Assembly: GCF_030499575.1 (NCBI RefSeq)
Contig: NZ_JASTLC010000001.1
Span: forward strand, 2,690,001-2,754,000
Direction: 5' to 3'
Origin: Streptomyces sp. DG2A-72
GTDB taxonomy: Bacteria; Actinomycetota; Actinomycetes; Streptomycetales; Streptomycetaceae
DNA: 64,000 nt
Shown: positions 18,083 through 26,934 of the stretch, in pieces
Numbering within the stretch: the stretch's first letter is position 1
Layout of the letters: every line of letters begins with the position of its first letter
Program-made: the position numbers and the translations under genes
Notes under the pieces: generated by a model
Databases searched by the model: none
Told to the model about the DNA's origin: nothing
The model's input: the letters and a program-made list of their open reading frames with translations, nothing else

Positions 18083-18119
18083 CCGCCGATATGGCGGCAG
18101 TGTTCCGAACGCGGTTCGG
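18083..18119. promoter_or_regulatory. Two adjacent palindromes upstream of the monooxygenase operon
   Basis: CCGCC-gatat-GGCGG (18083-18097) and CCGAAC-GCG-GTTCGG (18105-18119) are perfect inverted repeats 7 bp apart. They lie 16-50 bp upstream of the monooxygenase start, where an operator would be expected. No regulator gene adjoins them, so the cognate protein would be encoded elsewhere. Confidence 0.45.
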
Positions 18120-18201
18120 CGTGGACGGGACCCCGGGCCGTGGCCGGTCCGGCCGTCACCCGACCGGCGTCACAGAGGACGACCGGAGCGGCTGCGGTGA
18201 C

Positions 18202-18669
18202 TCAGATCCGTACCTCGACCGTGCGCGCCAGCCGGTCGTGCAGCCCCCGGCCGTCGCGGTCCCAGATCAGGGCCGGGATGGCCACGCAGAGGAGGGCCGA
18301 GCGCAGCAGGGCGCGCACCGGGTTGGCCATGCCGGTGTCCAGGTGGACGACGCGCAGGCCGAAGAGGCGCTTGCCGGGGGTGAACCCGATCGTGCCGACG
18401 GTCAGGACGCTCATGACGAAGAAGATGAGCAGGGCCCAGTTTCCGGTCGCCTGCTGGTAGCCGTCCGTGATGAGGCCGTATGCGATCAAGAGGCTCAGCG
18501 CCCAGTCCACGGCGAGGGCGCCGAGGCGGCGGCCGGGGCGGGCGATCGAGCCGGGCCCCTCCTCCGGGAGACCGAGCTGCTCCCCCCGGTATCCGAAGTC
18601 GGCACCAGCCTCTTCCATGGCCGCGCGGGGGCCGGAAAGCCACGATCCGATTGCTTGCCTCTTGTCCAC
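18202..18669 (-). CDS. RDD family membrane protein
   Basis: A 155-residue RDD-domain protein. The domain spans about residues 43-150 with the diagnostic arginine and aspartates ([14 protein letters not shown] near the start, [13 protein letters not shown] in the middle, [20 protein letters not shown] tail). Two to three membrane helices are visible (about 50-70, 76-95, 120-137). RDD proteins are of largely unknown role; some bacterial members act as Na+/H+ antiporters. Start GTG at 18669. It is divergent from glnA, with the GlnR boxes lying between the two starts. Confidence 0.88.
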   Translation of the reverse strand: MDKRQAIGSWLSGPRAAMEEAGADFGYRGEQLGLPEEGPGSIARPGRRLGALAVDWALSLLIAYGLITDGYQQATGNWALLIFFVMSVLTVGTIGFTPGKRLFGLRVVHLDTGMANPVRALLRSALLCVAIPALIWDRDGRGLHDRLARTVEVRI

Positions 18670-18743
18670 CCGTACACGGTACTGCGGCCTTGCCCGACCA
18701 GGGCACGGCGGGGTGTTTCCGAGCTACGGTGGAACCCGGGCCG

Positions 18744-18782
18744 GTTAACTTGTGCGAAACAAATGGGTCACGCCCGAGAAAT
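18744..18782. promoter_or_regulatory. GlnR-type binding array upstream of glnA
   Basis: Four half-sites at exact 11-bp spacing: TTAAC (18745-18749), GAAAC (18756-18760), GTCAC (18767-18771) and GAAAT (18778-18782). This alternation of gTnAC and GaAAc with 6-bp gaps is the published GlnR box of Streptomyces. GlnR is the OmpR-type nitrogen regulator that activates glnA in nitrogen limitation. The array ends 96 bp before the glnA ATG, a suitable place for activation. Confidence 0.85.
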
Positions 18783-18878
18783 CACGCGTCCCTAGGGTCG
18801 AGGTCAGCGTGTGCCACCGCACTGGCAGCACGAACGAACTACCACCCCGGCGGGACGGTCGGGAGTAGGAGGAGCTGG

Positions 18879-20288
18879 ATGTTCCAGAACGCCGACGAGG
18901 CCAAGAAGTTCATCGCGGACGAGGACGTCAAGTTCATCGACGTCCGCTTCTGCGACCTCCCGGGCGTCATGCAGCACTTCACGGTGCCTGTCGATGCGTT
19001 CGACCCGGATGACGAGCTGGCGTTCGACGGCTCCTCGATCCGTGGCTTCCAGGCCATCCACGAGTCCGACATGGCGCTGCGCGCGGACCTGTCGACCGCC
19101 CGGGTCGACGCCTTCCGCCGTGACAAGACGCTGAACATCAACTTCTTCATCCACGACCCGATCACCGGCGAGCAGTACAGCCGTGACCCGCGCAACGTGG
19201 CGAAGAAGGCCGAGGCGTACCTCGCGTCCACGGGGATCGCCGACACCGCGTACTTCGGTCCCGAGGCCGAGTTCTACGTCTTCGACAGCGTCCGCTTCGC
19301 GACCAGCGCGAACGAGTCCTTCTACCACATCGACTCCGAGGCCGGCGCCTGGAACACCGGTGCCATCGAGGAAAACCGCGGCTACAAGGTCCGCTACAAG
19401 GGCGGCTACTTCCCGGTCCCGCCGGTCGACCACTTCGCCGACCTGCGTGCCGAGATCTCCCTGGAGCTGGGCAAGGCCGGTCTCCAGGTCGAGCGCCAGC
19501 ACCACGAGGTGGGCACCGCCGGCCAGGCCGAGATCAACTACAAGTTCAACACGCTGCTCGCCGCGGCCGACGACCTCCAGCTCTTCAAGTACATCGTGAA
19601 GAACGTCGCCTGGCGCAACGGCAAGACCGCGACCTTCATGCCGAAGCCGATCTTCGGTGACAACGGCTCGGGCATGCATGTCCACCAGTCACTGTGGACG
19701 GCCGGTTCCCCGCTCTTCTACGACGAGGCCGGCTACGCGGGCCTGTCGGACACCGCCCGCTACTACATCGGCGGCATCCTCAAGCACGCCCCGTCGCTGC
19801 TGGCCTTCACCAACCCGACGGTGAACTCGTACCACCGCCTGGTCCCGGGCTTCGAGGCGCCGGTCAACCTGGTGTACTCGCAGCGCAACCGCTCCGCCGC
19901 GATGCGTATCCCGATCACGGGCTCCAACCCGAAGGCCAAGCGCGTCGAGTTCCGCGCGCCCGACTCCTCCGGCAACCCGTACCTCGCCTTCTCGGCCCTG
20001 CTCCTCGCGGGCCTGGACGGCATCAAGAACAAGATCGAGCCGGCCGAGCCGATCGACAAGGACCTGTACGAGCTGGCTCCCGAGGAGCACGCGGGCGTCC
20101 CGCAGGTCCCGACCTCCCTCCCGGCCGTCCTCGACTCCCTCGAGCGCGACCACGAGTTCCTCCTCCAGGGCGACGTGTTCACCTCCGACCTGATCGAGAC
20201 GTGGATCGACTTCAAGCGCACGAACGAGATCGCGCCGCTGCAGCTGCGTCCGCACCCGCACGAGTTCGAGCTGTACTTCGACGTGTGA
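18879..20288 (+). CDS. glnA: Glutamine synthetase type I
   Basis: This 469-residue GSI-beta subunit makes glutamine from glutamate, ammonia and ATP as a dodecamer. Visible signatures: DGSSIRGF near residues 50-57 (latch), metal ligands in [11 protein letters not shown] at 126-136, the GMHVHQS loop at 265-271, and NRSAAMRIP at 337-345. Tyr397 in the segment [11 protein letters not shown] sits at the classical adenylylation position, so activity can be switched off by GlnE. AGGAGGAG precedes the ATG at 18879; longer upstream starts run through the promoter. Transcription is probably driven by GlnR, whose boxes lie upstream. Confidence 0.98.
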   Translation: MFQNADEAKKFIADEDVKFIDVRFCDLPGVMQHFTVPVDAFDPDDELAFDGSSIRGFQAIHESDMALRADLSTARVDAFRRDKTLNINFFIHDPITGEQYSRDPRNVAKKAEAYLASTGIADTAYFGPEAEFYVFDSVRFATSANESFYHIDSEAGAWNTGAIEENRGYKVRYKGGYFPVPPVDHFADLRAEISLELGKAGLQVERQHHEVGTAGQAEINYKFNTLLAAADDLQLFKYIVKNVAWRNGKTATFMPKPIFGDNGSGMHVHQSLWTAGSPLFYDEAGYAGLSDTARYYIGGILKHAPSLLAFTNPTVNSYHRLVPGFEAPVNLVYSQRNRSAAMRIPITGSNPKAKRVEFRAPDSSGNPYLAFSALLLAGLDGIKNKIEPAEPIDKDLYELAPEEHAGVPQVPTSLPAVLDSLERDHEFLLQGDVFTSDLIETWIDFKRTNEIAPLQLRPHPHEFELYFDV

Positions 20289-20387
20289 TCGACGCCTGTG
20301 CCTCCGGCGGCGCCCCCGTTCCTGGTTCCCCAGGGCGGGGGCGCCGTCGTATGTTGGGGGTACGACTGTTCGAGGAAGGTAACGGGG

Positions 20388-20675
20388 ATGTCCGAACGGC
20401 ACGACGGGGAGCGGGAGTTCGACCTGAGATGGGCGGACTCGGCCGAGCACAAGGAGCCCTCGGCGCGGGCCCGGATGCTGGCCGCGCGGTGGAAGGAGAA
20501 TCCGCCGGGACCCGTGCCGTTCCGTGCCGACCCGGGTCCGGTGCGCAGCCGTCGCCGCTCGCCCCGGATGCGGAGCACTCGCCACTCGTCCTGGATATCG
20601 ACGGCGATCGTGCTCGGCTCCGTGGCCGCGATCATCGTGCTCCTCGGGTACCTGAACTTCCGGCCGACCTACTGA
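20388..20675 (+). CDS. Small C-terminal-anchored membrane protein, unknown function
   Basis: A 95-residue protein with a long hydrophilic, Arg/Glu/Pro-rich N-terminal part and one hydrophobic helix near the C-terminus (about residues 70-91, STAIVLGSVAAIIVLLGYL). This looks like a tail-anchored protein facing the cytoplasm. No family recognised. AGGAAGG lies about 10 bases before the ATG at 20388. It follows glnA by 100 bp on the same strand, but nothing in its sequence ties it to nitrogen metabolism. Confidence 0.72.
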   Translation: MSERHDGEREFDLRWADSAEHKEPSARARMLAARWKENPPGPVPFRADPGPVRSRRRSPRMRSTRHSSWISTAIVLGSVAAIIVLLGYLNFRPTY

Positions 20676-20785
20676 GGACGCTCACAGCTTCCCTTTGCAG
20701 GTCCTAGAACTGATCACAACCGCGTCATGGCGTGGCCGGGTGCACACTGGCAGTGGGGCGAGTGCCTGACTGCGAGGTGATGCAG

Positions 20786-21703
20786 ATGCAGAGCCGATTC
20801 CGGAGTGACCGGGGCCTGACCGCGCGGATGACGGTCACGCTTTTCCTGCTGGGATTGCTGTACGTGGCCTTTGTCGCGGCGCTGATCGTGCTGCTGAAGT
20901 CCTGGGTGCTGGTCGTGGTGGTCGCGGCGGCGTTCCTCGGGGCGCAGTACTGGTTCTCCGACCGGATCGCGCTGTTCGCGATGCGCGGGCGGGTCGTGGA
21001 ACGCGAGGAGTATCCGGAGCTGCACGCGGTGATCGACCGGCTGTGCACGCTGGCGGATCTGCCCAAGCCGACGGTCGCCGTGTCCGATATGGACATGCCG
21101 AACGCGTTCGCCACCGGGCGCAATGCGGACAAGTCGGTGATCTGCGTGACCACCGGTCTGCTACGGCGTCTGGAGCCGGCCGAGCTGGAGGGTGTGCTGG
21201 CGCACGAGCTGTCGCATGTGGCGCACAAGGACGTCGCCGTGATCACGATCGCGTCGTTCCTCGGCGTGATCGCCGGGCTGATCGTGCGGTTCGCGTTCTA
21301 CTCGCAGCTCTTCGGCGGCGGGCGCCGGGACCAGAACACCGCGGTGGTCTTCATGGCGGTGATGGGTGTCTCCGCGGCCGTCTACGCGATCAGCTTCCTG
21401 CTGATCCGGGCCCTGTCCCGGTACCGGGAGCTGGCGGCGGACCGGGCGGCGGCGCTGCTGACCGGCCGTCCCTCGACCCTGGCGTCCGCGCTGACCAAGG
21501 TGTCGGGCGACATCGCCCGGATCCCGACCAAGGATCTGCGCACGGCCCAGGCCTTCAACGCCTTCTACTTCACCCCGGCCCTGGGCAAGGAGCCCGGCAT
21601 CGCCCGGTACTTCTCCACCCACCCCAGCCTGGAGCAGCGGCTCGACCAACTGGCGCGGATCTCCGCCGAGTTGGGTGAGGCCGCGGCTCCCGGAAAGGCG
21701 TGA
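20786..21703 (+). CDS. htpX: M48 zinc metalloprotease, HtpX-like
   Basis: A 305-residue membrane protease of the M48B family, which degrades damaged membrane proteins with its active site facing the cytoplasm. Two membrane helices open the protein (about 15-36 and 38-56). The zinc site is HELSH at 140-144, with the third ligand Glu in the RYRELAADR segment, and two more helices lie between them. ATG 20786 is 8 bases after GAGG; ATG 20780 and earlier starts are less well placed. The next gene, pspAB, begins within 3 bp of its stop, and the pair is a recognised actinobacterial arrangement tied to PspA-type membrane stress response. Confidence 0.92.
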   Translation: MQSRFRSDRGLTARMTVTLFLLGLLYVAFVAALIVLLKSWVLVVVVAAAFLGAQYWFSDRIALFAMRGRVVEREEYPELHAVIDRLCTLADLPKPTVAVSDMDMPNAFATGRNADKSVICVTTGLLRRLEPAELEGVLAHELSHVAHKDVAVITIASFLGVIAGLIVRFAFYSQLFGGGRRDQNTAVVFMAVMGVSAAVYAISFLLIRALSRYRELAADRAAALLTGRPSTLASALTKVSGDIARIPTKDLRTAQAFNAFYFTPALGKEPGIARYFSTHPSLEQRLDQLARISAELGEAAAPGKA

Positions 21704-21705
21704 GC

Positions 21706-22290
21706 ATGGGATTGCTGGACATCCTGCTCGGTCGTACGAAGCCGGCCGCGCCCGACCTCGACCAGCTCTTCGCCCTGCCGTCGGCGGCGGTGACGCTCCA
21801 GGCGGCGGCCTCCTTCACACCGACCGGGCGGGGGGCGGTGTGCTTCGCCACGGTCGAGGGCGCGGCCTTCGAGCAGACGCACCGCGAGGTCCAGGCACTG
21901 CTGGACGCGGACGCCGACCGCGACGGCCCGCCGGTGGAGTTGCGGCGCGACAAGTACGGCTACTCCTGGCTGGTCTCCCACCGCGGCCCCGACGAGCTGC
22001 CGCTCCTGGTCAACGACCTGCATGCGGTGAACAGCTCGATGGAGGTCAACGGCTTCGGCCCCCAGCTGCTGTGCTCACTCGCCGGCTTCCAGGACGAGCA
22101 GGACAGACGGCTGGCGCTGGTCTACCTCTACAAGCGGGGCACCTTCTACCCGTTCGCGCCGCTGCCCGGTGAGGGGCAGCGGCGCGACAACGCGCTGGAA
22201 CTGCGGGTGAAGGCGGCCCTCGGCGACGACCTGCGGATCGAGCAGGACCTCAGCCGCTGGTTCCCGGTGTGGGGCGCCCCCGGTCTGTGA
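21706..22290 (+). CDS. pspAB: PspA-associated protein PspAB
   Basis: A 194-residue soluble protein that matches the actinobacterial PspAB family by its start (MGLLDILLGRTKP), central SLVSHRGPDELP-like block (WLVSHRGPDEL near 92) and C-terminal FPVWGAPGL. The family is defined mostly by its linkage with htpX and PspA-type genes; its biochemical role is unknown. GGAAAGG lies 7 bases before the ATG at 21706. A GTG at 21700 overlapping the htpX stop is an alternative start. Tight coupling with htpX suggests co-expression; no pspA gene is in the window. Confidence 0.82.
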   Translation: MGLLDILLGRTKPAAPDLDQLFALPSAAVTLQAAASFTPTGRGAVCFATVEGAAFEQTHREVQALLDADADRDGPPVELRRDKYGYSWLVSHRGPDELPLLVNDLHAVNSSMEVNGFGPQLLCSLAGFQDEQDRRLALVYLYKRGTFYPFAPLPGEGQRRDNALELRVKAALGDDLRIEQDLSRWFPVWGAPGL

Positions 22291-22315
22291 CCGGCGGCGC
22301 TCACCACTCCGGGTC

Positions 22316-22597
22316 TCACTTGCTCTTCTGGCCCTTCTCGCGCTCCTGGCGGCGCGACTCGAAGGGGCGCTCGCGGCGGTAGCGGCGCTCCCACTTGGCC
22401 TGCTTGTCGCGGCGATCGCGATACGAACGGTAGTCGGACGGCACTGGGCCGGACCCACCCGAGGGGGAGGTCGGCGAGGAGCCGCGTCCGTACTGCACGT
22501 ACAGGAAGAGCACCGCGACGGCGGCGAGCCAGTAGAGGTGGTTTCCGAACCCCAGAACGACCAGGACCGCGGTCCCGGAAAGGATGATGGTGCCCAT
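22316..22597 (-). CDS. Small membrane protein with charged tail, unknown function
   Basis: A 93-residue protein with two short hydrophobic stretches at the N-terminus (about residues 3-18 and 21-36), then a Gly/Ser/Pro linker. The strongly basic-acidic C-terminal tail is rich in Arg, Glu and Lys (DRRDKQAKWERRYRRERP). No domain recognised. A GGAGG ribosome site lies 7-8 bases before the ATG. It is convergent with pspAB across 25 bp. The charged tail suggests a cytoplasmic interaction, possibly with nucleic acid or another protein; that is only inference. Confidence 0.68.
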   Translation of the reverse strand: MGTIILSGTAVLVVLGFGNHLYWLAAVAVLFLYVQYGRGSSPTSPSGGSGPVPSDYRSYRDRRDKQAKWERRYRRERPFESRRQEREKGQKSK

Positions 22598-22841
22598 GAC
22601 GGGCCTCCGTGGGCGTGGGTGATCAGTGAGCGGTGATGAGGTGTTCCGACGGGGCGCTGGGGGTGGGCGTCCGGCCGTCGGTGCGTAGAGAGTAGCCCCA
22701 CGTCCGCAAGGTGGTGCCAGTCCTGCGGCAAGCGATGGTGGGCAGCTCCGCTATGCGTGTCCAGCGTAGGGAAGCGGTCACGCGGCGTGCATCTCCTTTT
22801 CGAAGGCGGGGTCCAAGGCCTGAGGGAGACGTGCCCCATGA

Positions 22842-23645
22842 ATGAATGGGCGCATGACTGAGCCTTCCTCGCCTTCCTCGCCTTCCTCCTTCTCGCCCTT
22901 CGTCGACGAGTACGACGGTGAACTCCTCAGAGGGGTCTACGGCGGTGACGGCGACGGTGACCCCGACGAGCGGGCCACCGTCGTTCTGCTGCACGGCGCG
23001 GGCGTACTCGGCAGCAAGGAGCGGCTGCTCCCGCTGCTCGGCGAGTTCGTCGCCCGCGGCTGCCGAGGCCTCGCCTTCGACTTCTCGGGACACGGCGAAA
23101 GCACCGGCGAGCTGAGGGAGTTGAGTCTGCGCCGGCGCTTCGAACAGGCGGTGTCCGTGATCGACACGCGCGCGTGCGGCCCGCTGGTGCTGGTCGGGTT
23201 CAGCATGAGCGGCCAGACGGTGGCCGACCTCGCCCGGCACTACGGCGAACGGGTCGTGGCCCTCGGCCTGTGCGCACCCGCCGTATACGCGGCCGAGGCG
23301 TGGGACGTGCCGTTCGGGGAGGGCGACGGCCGGTTCAGCGAGATCATCCGTACGCCGGACAGCTGGCGCGCCTCCCCCGCGCTGGACGCGCTTCGGGCGT
23401 ACGAGGGCCGGGCGGTTCTCGCGGTGCCCGGCACGGACGCGGTCATCCCGCCCGCCGTGACGGAGGCGGTCCAGACGGCGCTGACCACACGCGCGCGGTT
23501 CACGCGCTTCGAACTGCCCGAGGCGGATCACATGCTGGGCCAGTGGTTCCGCGAACACGCGGACGACCGGGGGAGGTTCGTGGACACCGTGCTGACGGCG
23601 ACCCGACTGTCAGTGGCGTCCGCGAAGATGCACTCACGGATGTGA
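22842..23645 (+). CDS. Alpha/beta hydrolase
   Basis: A 267-residue alpha/beta-hydrolase-fold protein. The oxyanion segment LLHGAGVLGSKERL is near residue 48, the nucleophile elbow GFSMSG near 117-122, a catalytic Asp in VPGTDAV near 198 and the catalytic His in EADHM near 230. A DFSGHGEST block near 80 is typical of dienelactone-hydrolase or serine-aminopeptidase-like members. A Ser/Pro-rich low-complexity run opens the protein. Substrate unknown. The reading frame ends 20 bp before the next gene on the same strand, so the two are probably co-transcribed. Starts at 22842 and 22854 are both possible. Confidence 0.82.
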   Translation: MNGRMTEPSSPSSPSSFSPFVDEYDGELLRGVYGGDGDGDPDERATVVLLHGAGVLGSKERLLPLLGEFVARGCRGLAFDFSGHGESTGELRELSLRRRFEQAVSVIDTRACGPLVLVGFSMSGQTVADLARHYGERVVALGLCAPAVYAAEAWDVPFGEGDGRFSEIIRTPDSWRASPALDALRAYEGRAVLAVPGTDAVIPPAVTEAVQTALTTRARFTRFELPEADHMLGQWFREHADDRGRFVDTVLTATRLSVASAKMHSRM

Positions 23646-23665
23646 CGCGGCGGGTGGAGGTCGGT

Positions 23666-24850
23666 ATGGGTGACGGGCGGCGGTATGTCGACGTGGCGGA
23701 GCGGCGGGCGCGGGTGGGGTTGCGGCATCGGCTGGCGGGTACGGCGCGGGCGGCGACGCCGGAGGAGATCGCCCGCTCACTGGTCGCGCTGCATGGCACC
23801 GATCCGGCGACGGTTCATCTGGCGGTGGGCGCGCGGCTCGGGGATGCGGCACGGACGGTGACCGAGACCGAGCGGGCGTTGTACGAGGACGGCAGCCTGG
23901 TCCGTATGCATGGGATGCGCAACACCGTGTTCGTGTTCCCGACGGACCTGACGGCGGTCGTGCACGCCTCCACGGGCATCACCGTCGCCGCCCGCGAGCG
24001 CGCCAACCTGCTCAAGCAGATGGCGGCGGCCGGGGCGCCGGACGCGGCCTGGCTCAAGGAGGTCGAGGAGGCCACGCTGGCCGTGCTGGAGCGCCGGGGG
24101 CAGGCGACGGCGGCCGAACTGGCCCAGGACGAGCCGCGGTTGAGAGAGCAGTTCCTGTACGGAGCCGGGAAGAGCTACGAGGGGCTGCACACCGTCTCGA
24201 CACGGCTGCTGCGCCTGCTGGGCCAGGAGGGCAAGGTCGTACGCGGCCGGCCGCTCGGCTCCTGGACGTCGTCCCAGTTCCGCTGGGCGCCTGCCCCCGC
24301 GCATCCCGAACTGGACATCGCCGACGCCCAGGCCGCCCTCCTCGACCGCTGGCTGACGGCCTGCGGCCCCGCCACCGAGGCCGACCTCAAGTGGTGGACC
24401 GGCTGGAAGGTGACCGATGTGCGCCGGGCCCTCAAGGCGACCGGCGCGGAAGAGGTGCGGCTCGACGAGGGCACCGGCTACGTCGCCGCCGGTGACACCG
24501 ACCCCGTGACCGAGCCCCCCGCCCCCTGGGCCGCCCTGCTGTCCGCCCTCGACCCGACGGCGATGGGCTGGCAGTACCGCGACTGGTACCTCTCCCCCGA
24601 CCTGCGCCCCGCCCTCTTCGACCGCAGCGGCAACGTGGGCCCGACGGTGTGGTGGAACGGCCATGTGATCGGGGGGTGGGCCCAGCGGGCCGACGGCGAG
24701 ATCGTGTGGCGCGTGCTGGACGGGGAGGGCGTCGGCAGCGAGGCGGAGGCCGCGATCGTGGCCGAGGCGGAGCGGTTGCGCGGGTGGGTGGGGTCGACGC
24801 GGATCACGCCGCGGTTCCGGACGCCGTTGGAGAGGGAGTTGGCGGGGTAG
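23666..24850 (+). CDS. Winged-helix DNA-binding domain protein (HTH_42 / YcaQ-AlkX-like)
   Basis: A 394-residue member of the HTH_42 (formerly DUF1006-like) family. The family shows several winged-helix modules across the chain. Relatives such as YcaQ/AlkX are DNA glycosylases acting on interstrand crosslinks and alkylated bases, and actinobacterial members adjoin DNA damage or resistance genes. Visible markers are LVALHGTDPATVHLAV near 34-50 and MRNTVFVFPTDL near 84-95. Whether this copy has glycosylase activity cannot be told from motifs. ATG 23666 is 5 bases after GGAGG; the frame extends upstream into the hydrolase gene without coding character. Confidence 0.78.
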   Translation: MGDGRRYVDVAERRARVGLRHRLAGTARAATPEEIARSLVALHGTDPATVHLAVGARLGDAARTVTETERALYEDGSLVRMHGMRNTVFVFPTDLTAVVHASTGITVAARERANLLKQMAAAGAPDAAWLKEVEEATLAVLERRGQATAAELAQDEPRLREQFLYGAGKSYEGLHTVSTRLLRLLGQEGKVVRGRPLGSWTSSQFRWAPAPAHPELDIADAQAALLDRWLTACGPATEADLKWWTGWKVTDVRRALKATGAEEVRLDEGTGYVAAGDTDPVTEPPAPWAALLSALDPTAMGWQYRDWYLSPDLRPALFDRSGNVGPTVWWNGHVIGGWAQRADGEIVWRVLDGEGVGSEAEAAIVAEAERLRGWVGSTRITPRFRTPLERELAG

Positions 24851-25042
24851 GGCGGGAATGCGGGGGCCGGGGGATGACGCAGCCCGTTCGGTTTCAGCGC
24901 CGGTCCGCATCATCCAACCCGTCGTGGGGGTCCACCCGCCCGAGCGAAGCCGGTTCGAGCGTAGGGGAGTCGGCGAGTGACGACAACGCGGCAGATGTGC
25001 GTGCCAGGGCCCGCGATGCCGGGCGGATCCAAACGACAGGCC

Positions 25043-26038
25043 CTATGGGCCGCCGAGGATCTTCGCCTCCACCTCCGGATCGAGCCCGACCGGAGGCCGG
25101 TCCGGGCGCTGAGGGGCTGTTCCTCCGACGCCGTTCAGCCACGTCCAGGTGTCGGTGACCGTCTCGGCTACTGGACGGCAGACAAGACCCGTCGCGAGCG
25201 CACGGGACACGTCGGCGCCGTGCAGGGCGGCGTGCAGCTCGCTGCCCGGCGGCACCCACACCGGCAGCTGGGTCCACGGCTCGACGCCCGCGCCGAGGAC
25301 GACGTCCGGATCGGTCCAGCGCAGCTCGGCCGCCGCTCCGGTCGCCCTCAGGCACGCCTCCAGCAGTCCTGCCGTCGTCGTATGACCCTGTGGACCGATC
25401 AGGTTGTACGGACCGCTCAGCTCCCTCTCCACCGCACCGAGGATCCACTCGGCGAGATCGCGGACGTCGATGAACTGCAGCGGCAGATCCTTCGGACCGG
25501 GCGCCAGGACGGGACCGCCCCGCGCCATCCGGGTCAGCCACCACGGCAGCCGCCCGATGTTCTCGTACGGCCCCAGGATCAGCCCCGAGCGCACGAGCAG
25601 CGACCGGTCCGCACCGAACCCCGCCACGGCCGCCAGCTCGCCGCCCCGCTTGTCACGGGCGTACTCGGTGGCCTCCGCCTCGGCCGAGGCGCCCTCGACC
25701 AGGGGCGCGTCCTCGGTGTACCCGGCGGCGGGCGGCCAGGCGTACACCGAGCAGCTCGACACGTACACATACCGCCCGGCGCGGCCCCGCAGCAGCCGCG
25801 CCGAGTCCCGTACGGCACGTGGCGCCGACGACCAGGTGTCGACGACGGCGTCCCACTCGCCCTCCGCGAGGGCGGCGAGCCCGCCGGGTGCGGTGCGGTC
25901 GCCGTGCAGCGACCGCACACCGGGAGGCGGTGCGTGCCGGCCCCGGTGGAAGACCGTCACCTCCCAGCCCCGACCGAGCGCCGCCTCCACGACGGCCCGC
26001 CCCGCGAACTCCGTACCACCCAGCACCAGAAGTCTCAT
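25043..26038 (-). CDS. NAD-dependent epimerase/dehydratase family protein
   Basis: A 331-residue extended short-chain dehydrogenase. The Rossmann motif is GGTEFAG at residues 7-13; a reductase-like strand carries YVYVSSCSVYAWP near 90-102. The Tyr-xxx-Lys pair is seen as YARDKRGGE near 126-134. Members of this kind (Rv-type atypical SDRs) act on nucleotide sugars or isoflavone-like substrates; the substrate here is unknown. The start ATG at 26038 sits directly before the Rossmann fold. It is convergent with the HTH_42 gene, with a 190-bp gap in which I see no further gene or hairpin. Confidence 0.86.
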   Translation of the reverse strand: MRLLVLGGTEFAGRAVVEAALGRGWEVTVFHRGRHAPPPGVRSLHGDRTAPGGLAALAEGEWDAVVDTWSSAPRAVRDSARLLRGRAGRYVYVSSCSVYAWPPAAGYTEDAPLVEGASAEAEATEYARDKRGGELAAVAGFGADRSLLVRSGLILGPYENIGRLPWWLTRMARGGPVLAPGPKDLPLQFIDVRDLAEWILGAVERELSGPYNLIGPQGHTTTAGLLEACLRATGAAAELRWTDPDVVLGAGVEPWTQLPVWVPPGSELHAALHGADVSRALATGLVCRPVAETVTDTWTWLNGVGGTAPQRPDRPPVGLDPEVEAKILGGP

Positions 26039-26098
26039 GACCTCGACTCTGCCGGGCCGGGCCGCGGGACGGAACGGGAATCTGCCGTCAGCAGAGGA

Positions 26099-26638
26099 TC
26101 AACGCCCGGTCGGCGGCACGTACTTGTACCCGACCCGCCGTACCGTCTGAATCGCCCCACGGTGCTCCGCGCCCAGCTTGCGGCGCAGCCGGGCGATATG
26201 GACGTCGACGGTGCGGCCGTCGCCGACGTGTCCGTACCCCCAGACGGAGGTGACCAGCTGGTCGCGGGTGTGCACTCGGTTCGGGCGGGCGACGAGGTGG
26301 GCGAGCAGCTCAAACTCCAGGTAGGTGAGGTCGAGTTCGCGTCCGTCCACCTCGGCGGTGCGCCGGTCGGTGTCGACGCGGACGAGCTGATCGCCGTCGG
26401 GCTCCTGCGGCAGCGGCGGCTGCCGGTCGGCCGGGACGAGCACCAGGTAGCCGATCATGGGCGGCTGTCCCGGCAGGGTGGGCAAGGAGTGCTGGGGAGC
26501 GGGCAGCCAGGTGGCGCCCGGCGGCAGGAGGTCCGCGACGTCGATCACCTCGTCCCGGTCCACGGCACGCAGATGATGCCGGGAACCGGTGGAGGAGTCG
26601 AGCGTGGCGGCGGAGGACAGAGAACGAGTGTTCGCCAT
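26099..26638 (-). CDS. OmpR-type winged-helix protein without a receiver domain
   Basis: A 179-residue protein whose C-terminal 95 residues form a clear OmpR/PhoB winged-helix DNA-binding domain (LDLTYLEFELLAHLVARP, VWGYGHVGDGRTVDVH, VRRVGYKYV). The first 80 residues are Pro-rich, lack the acidic pocket and phospho-Asp of a receiver, and match no domain I know, so control by phosphorylation is unlikely. GlnR also belongs to the OmpR class and lacks normal phosphotransfer, but this protein is much shorter and lacks GlnR's receiver-like half. It lies 300 bp downstream of glnII on the same strand. A role in nitrogen control is only a guess from position. Confidence 0.83.
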   Translation of the reverse strand: MANTRSLSSAATLDSSTGSRHHLRAVDRDEVIDVADLLPPGATWLPAPQHSLPTLPGQPPMIGYLVLVPADRQPPLPQEPDGDQLVRVDTDRRTAEVDGRELDLTYLEFELLAHLVARPNRVHTRDQLVTSVWGYGHVGDGRTVDVHIARLRRKLGAEHRGAIQTVRRVGYKYVPPTGR

Positions 26639-26880
26639 GAGAGGTCAGCTCTTTCGCGCGAGAAGGTCGTCGGAGAGACGTACATCGACTGCGCGCTGGC
26701 CGAAGGCCGGACGGGTGTTCGGCTTTAGAGGGCCCGCGCGTTCATCGCGCGACAACACACCCGGTCGAAGTCGTGGTGCTGACGGGAAGGCCAGAAGGGC
26801 TCGAGGTCATGGCGACCCGTCGCGGTGTGCTTCTGGAAGCCGGCCATGGGCCCATTGAAGCAGAGACGGGTGTACGACGC

Positions 26881-26914
26881 GAAGGGGCGCCCACCGTGCG
26901 GCGGGCGCCCCTTC
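26881..26914 (-). terminator. Hairpin after glnII
   Basis: Perfect 12-bp arms GAAGGGGCGCCC (26881-26892) and GGGCGCCCCTTC (26903-26914) with a 10-base loop begin 20 bp past the glnII stop. No U-run follows on the minus strand, as is usual for streptomycete terminators. Confidence 0.8.
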
Positions 26915-26934
26915 CTGGAGCTCTGTGGCGGGGA

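Noticed and set aside
24851..25042. Possible small gene between the HTH_42 and epimerase genes
   Set aside because: The short frames lack ribosome sites, domains and codon bias. The gap is treated as non-coding.
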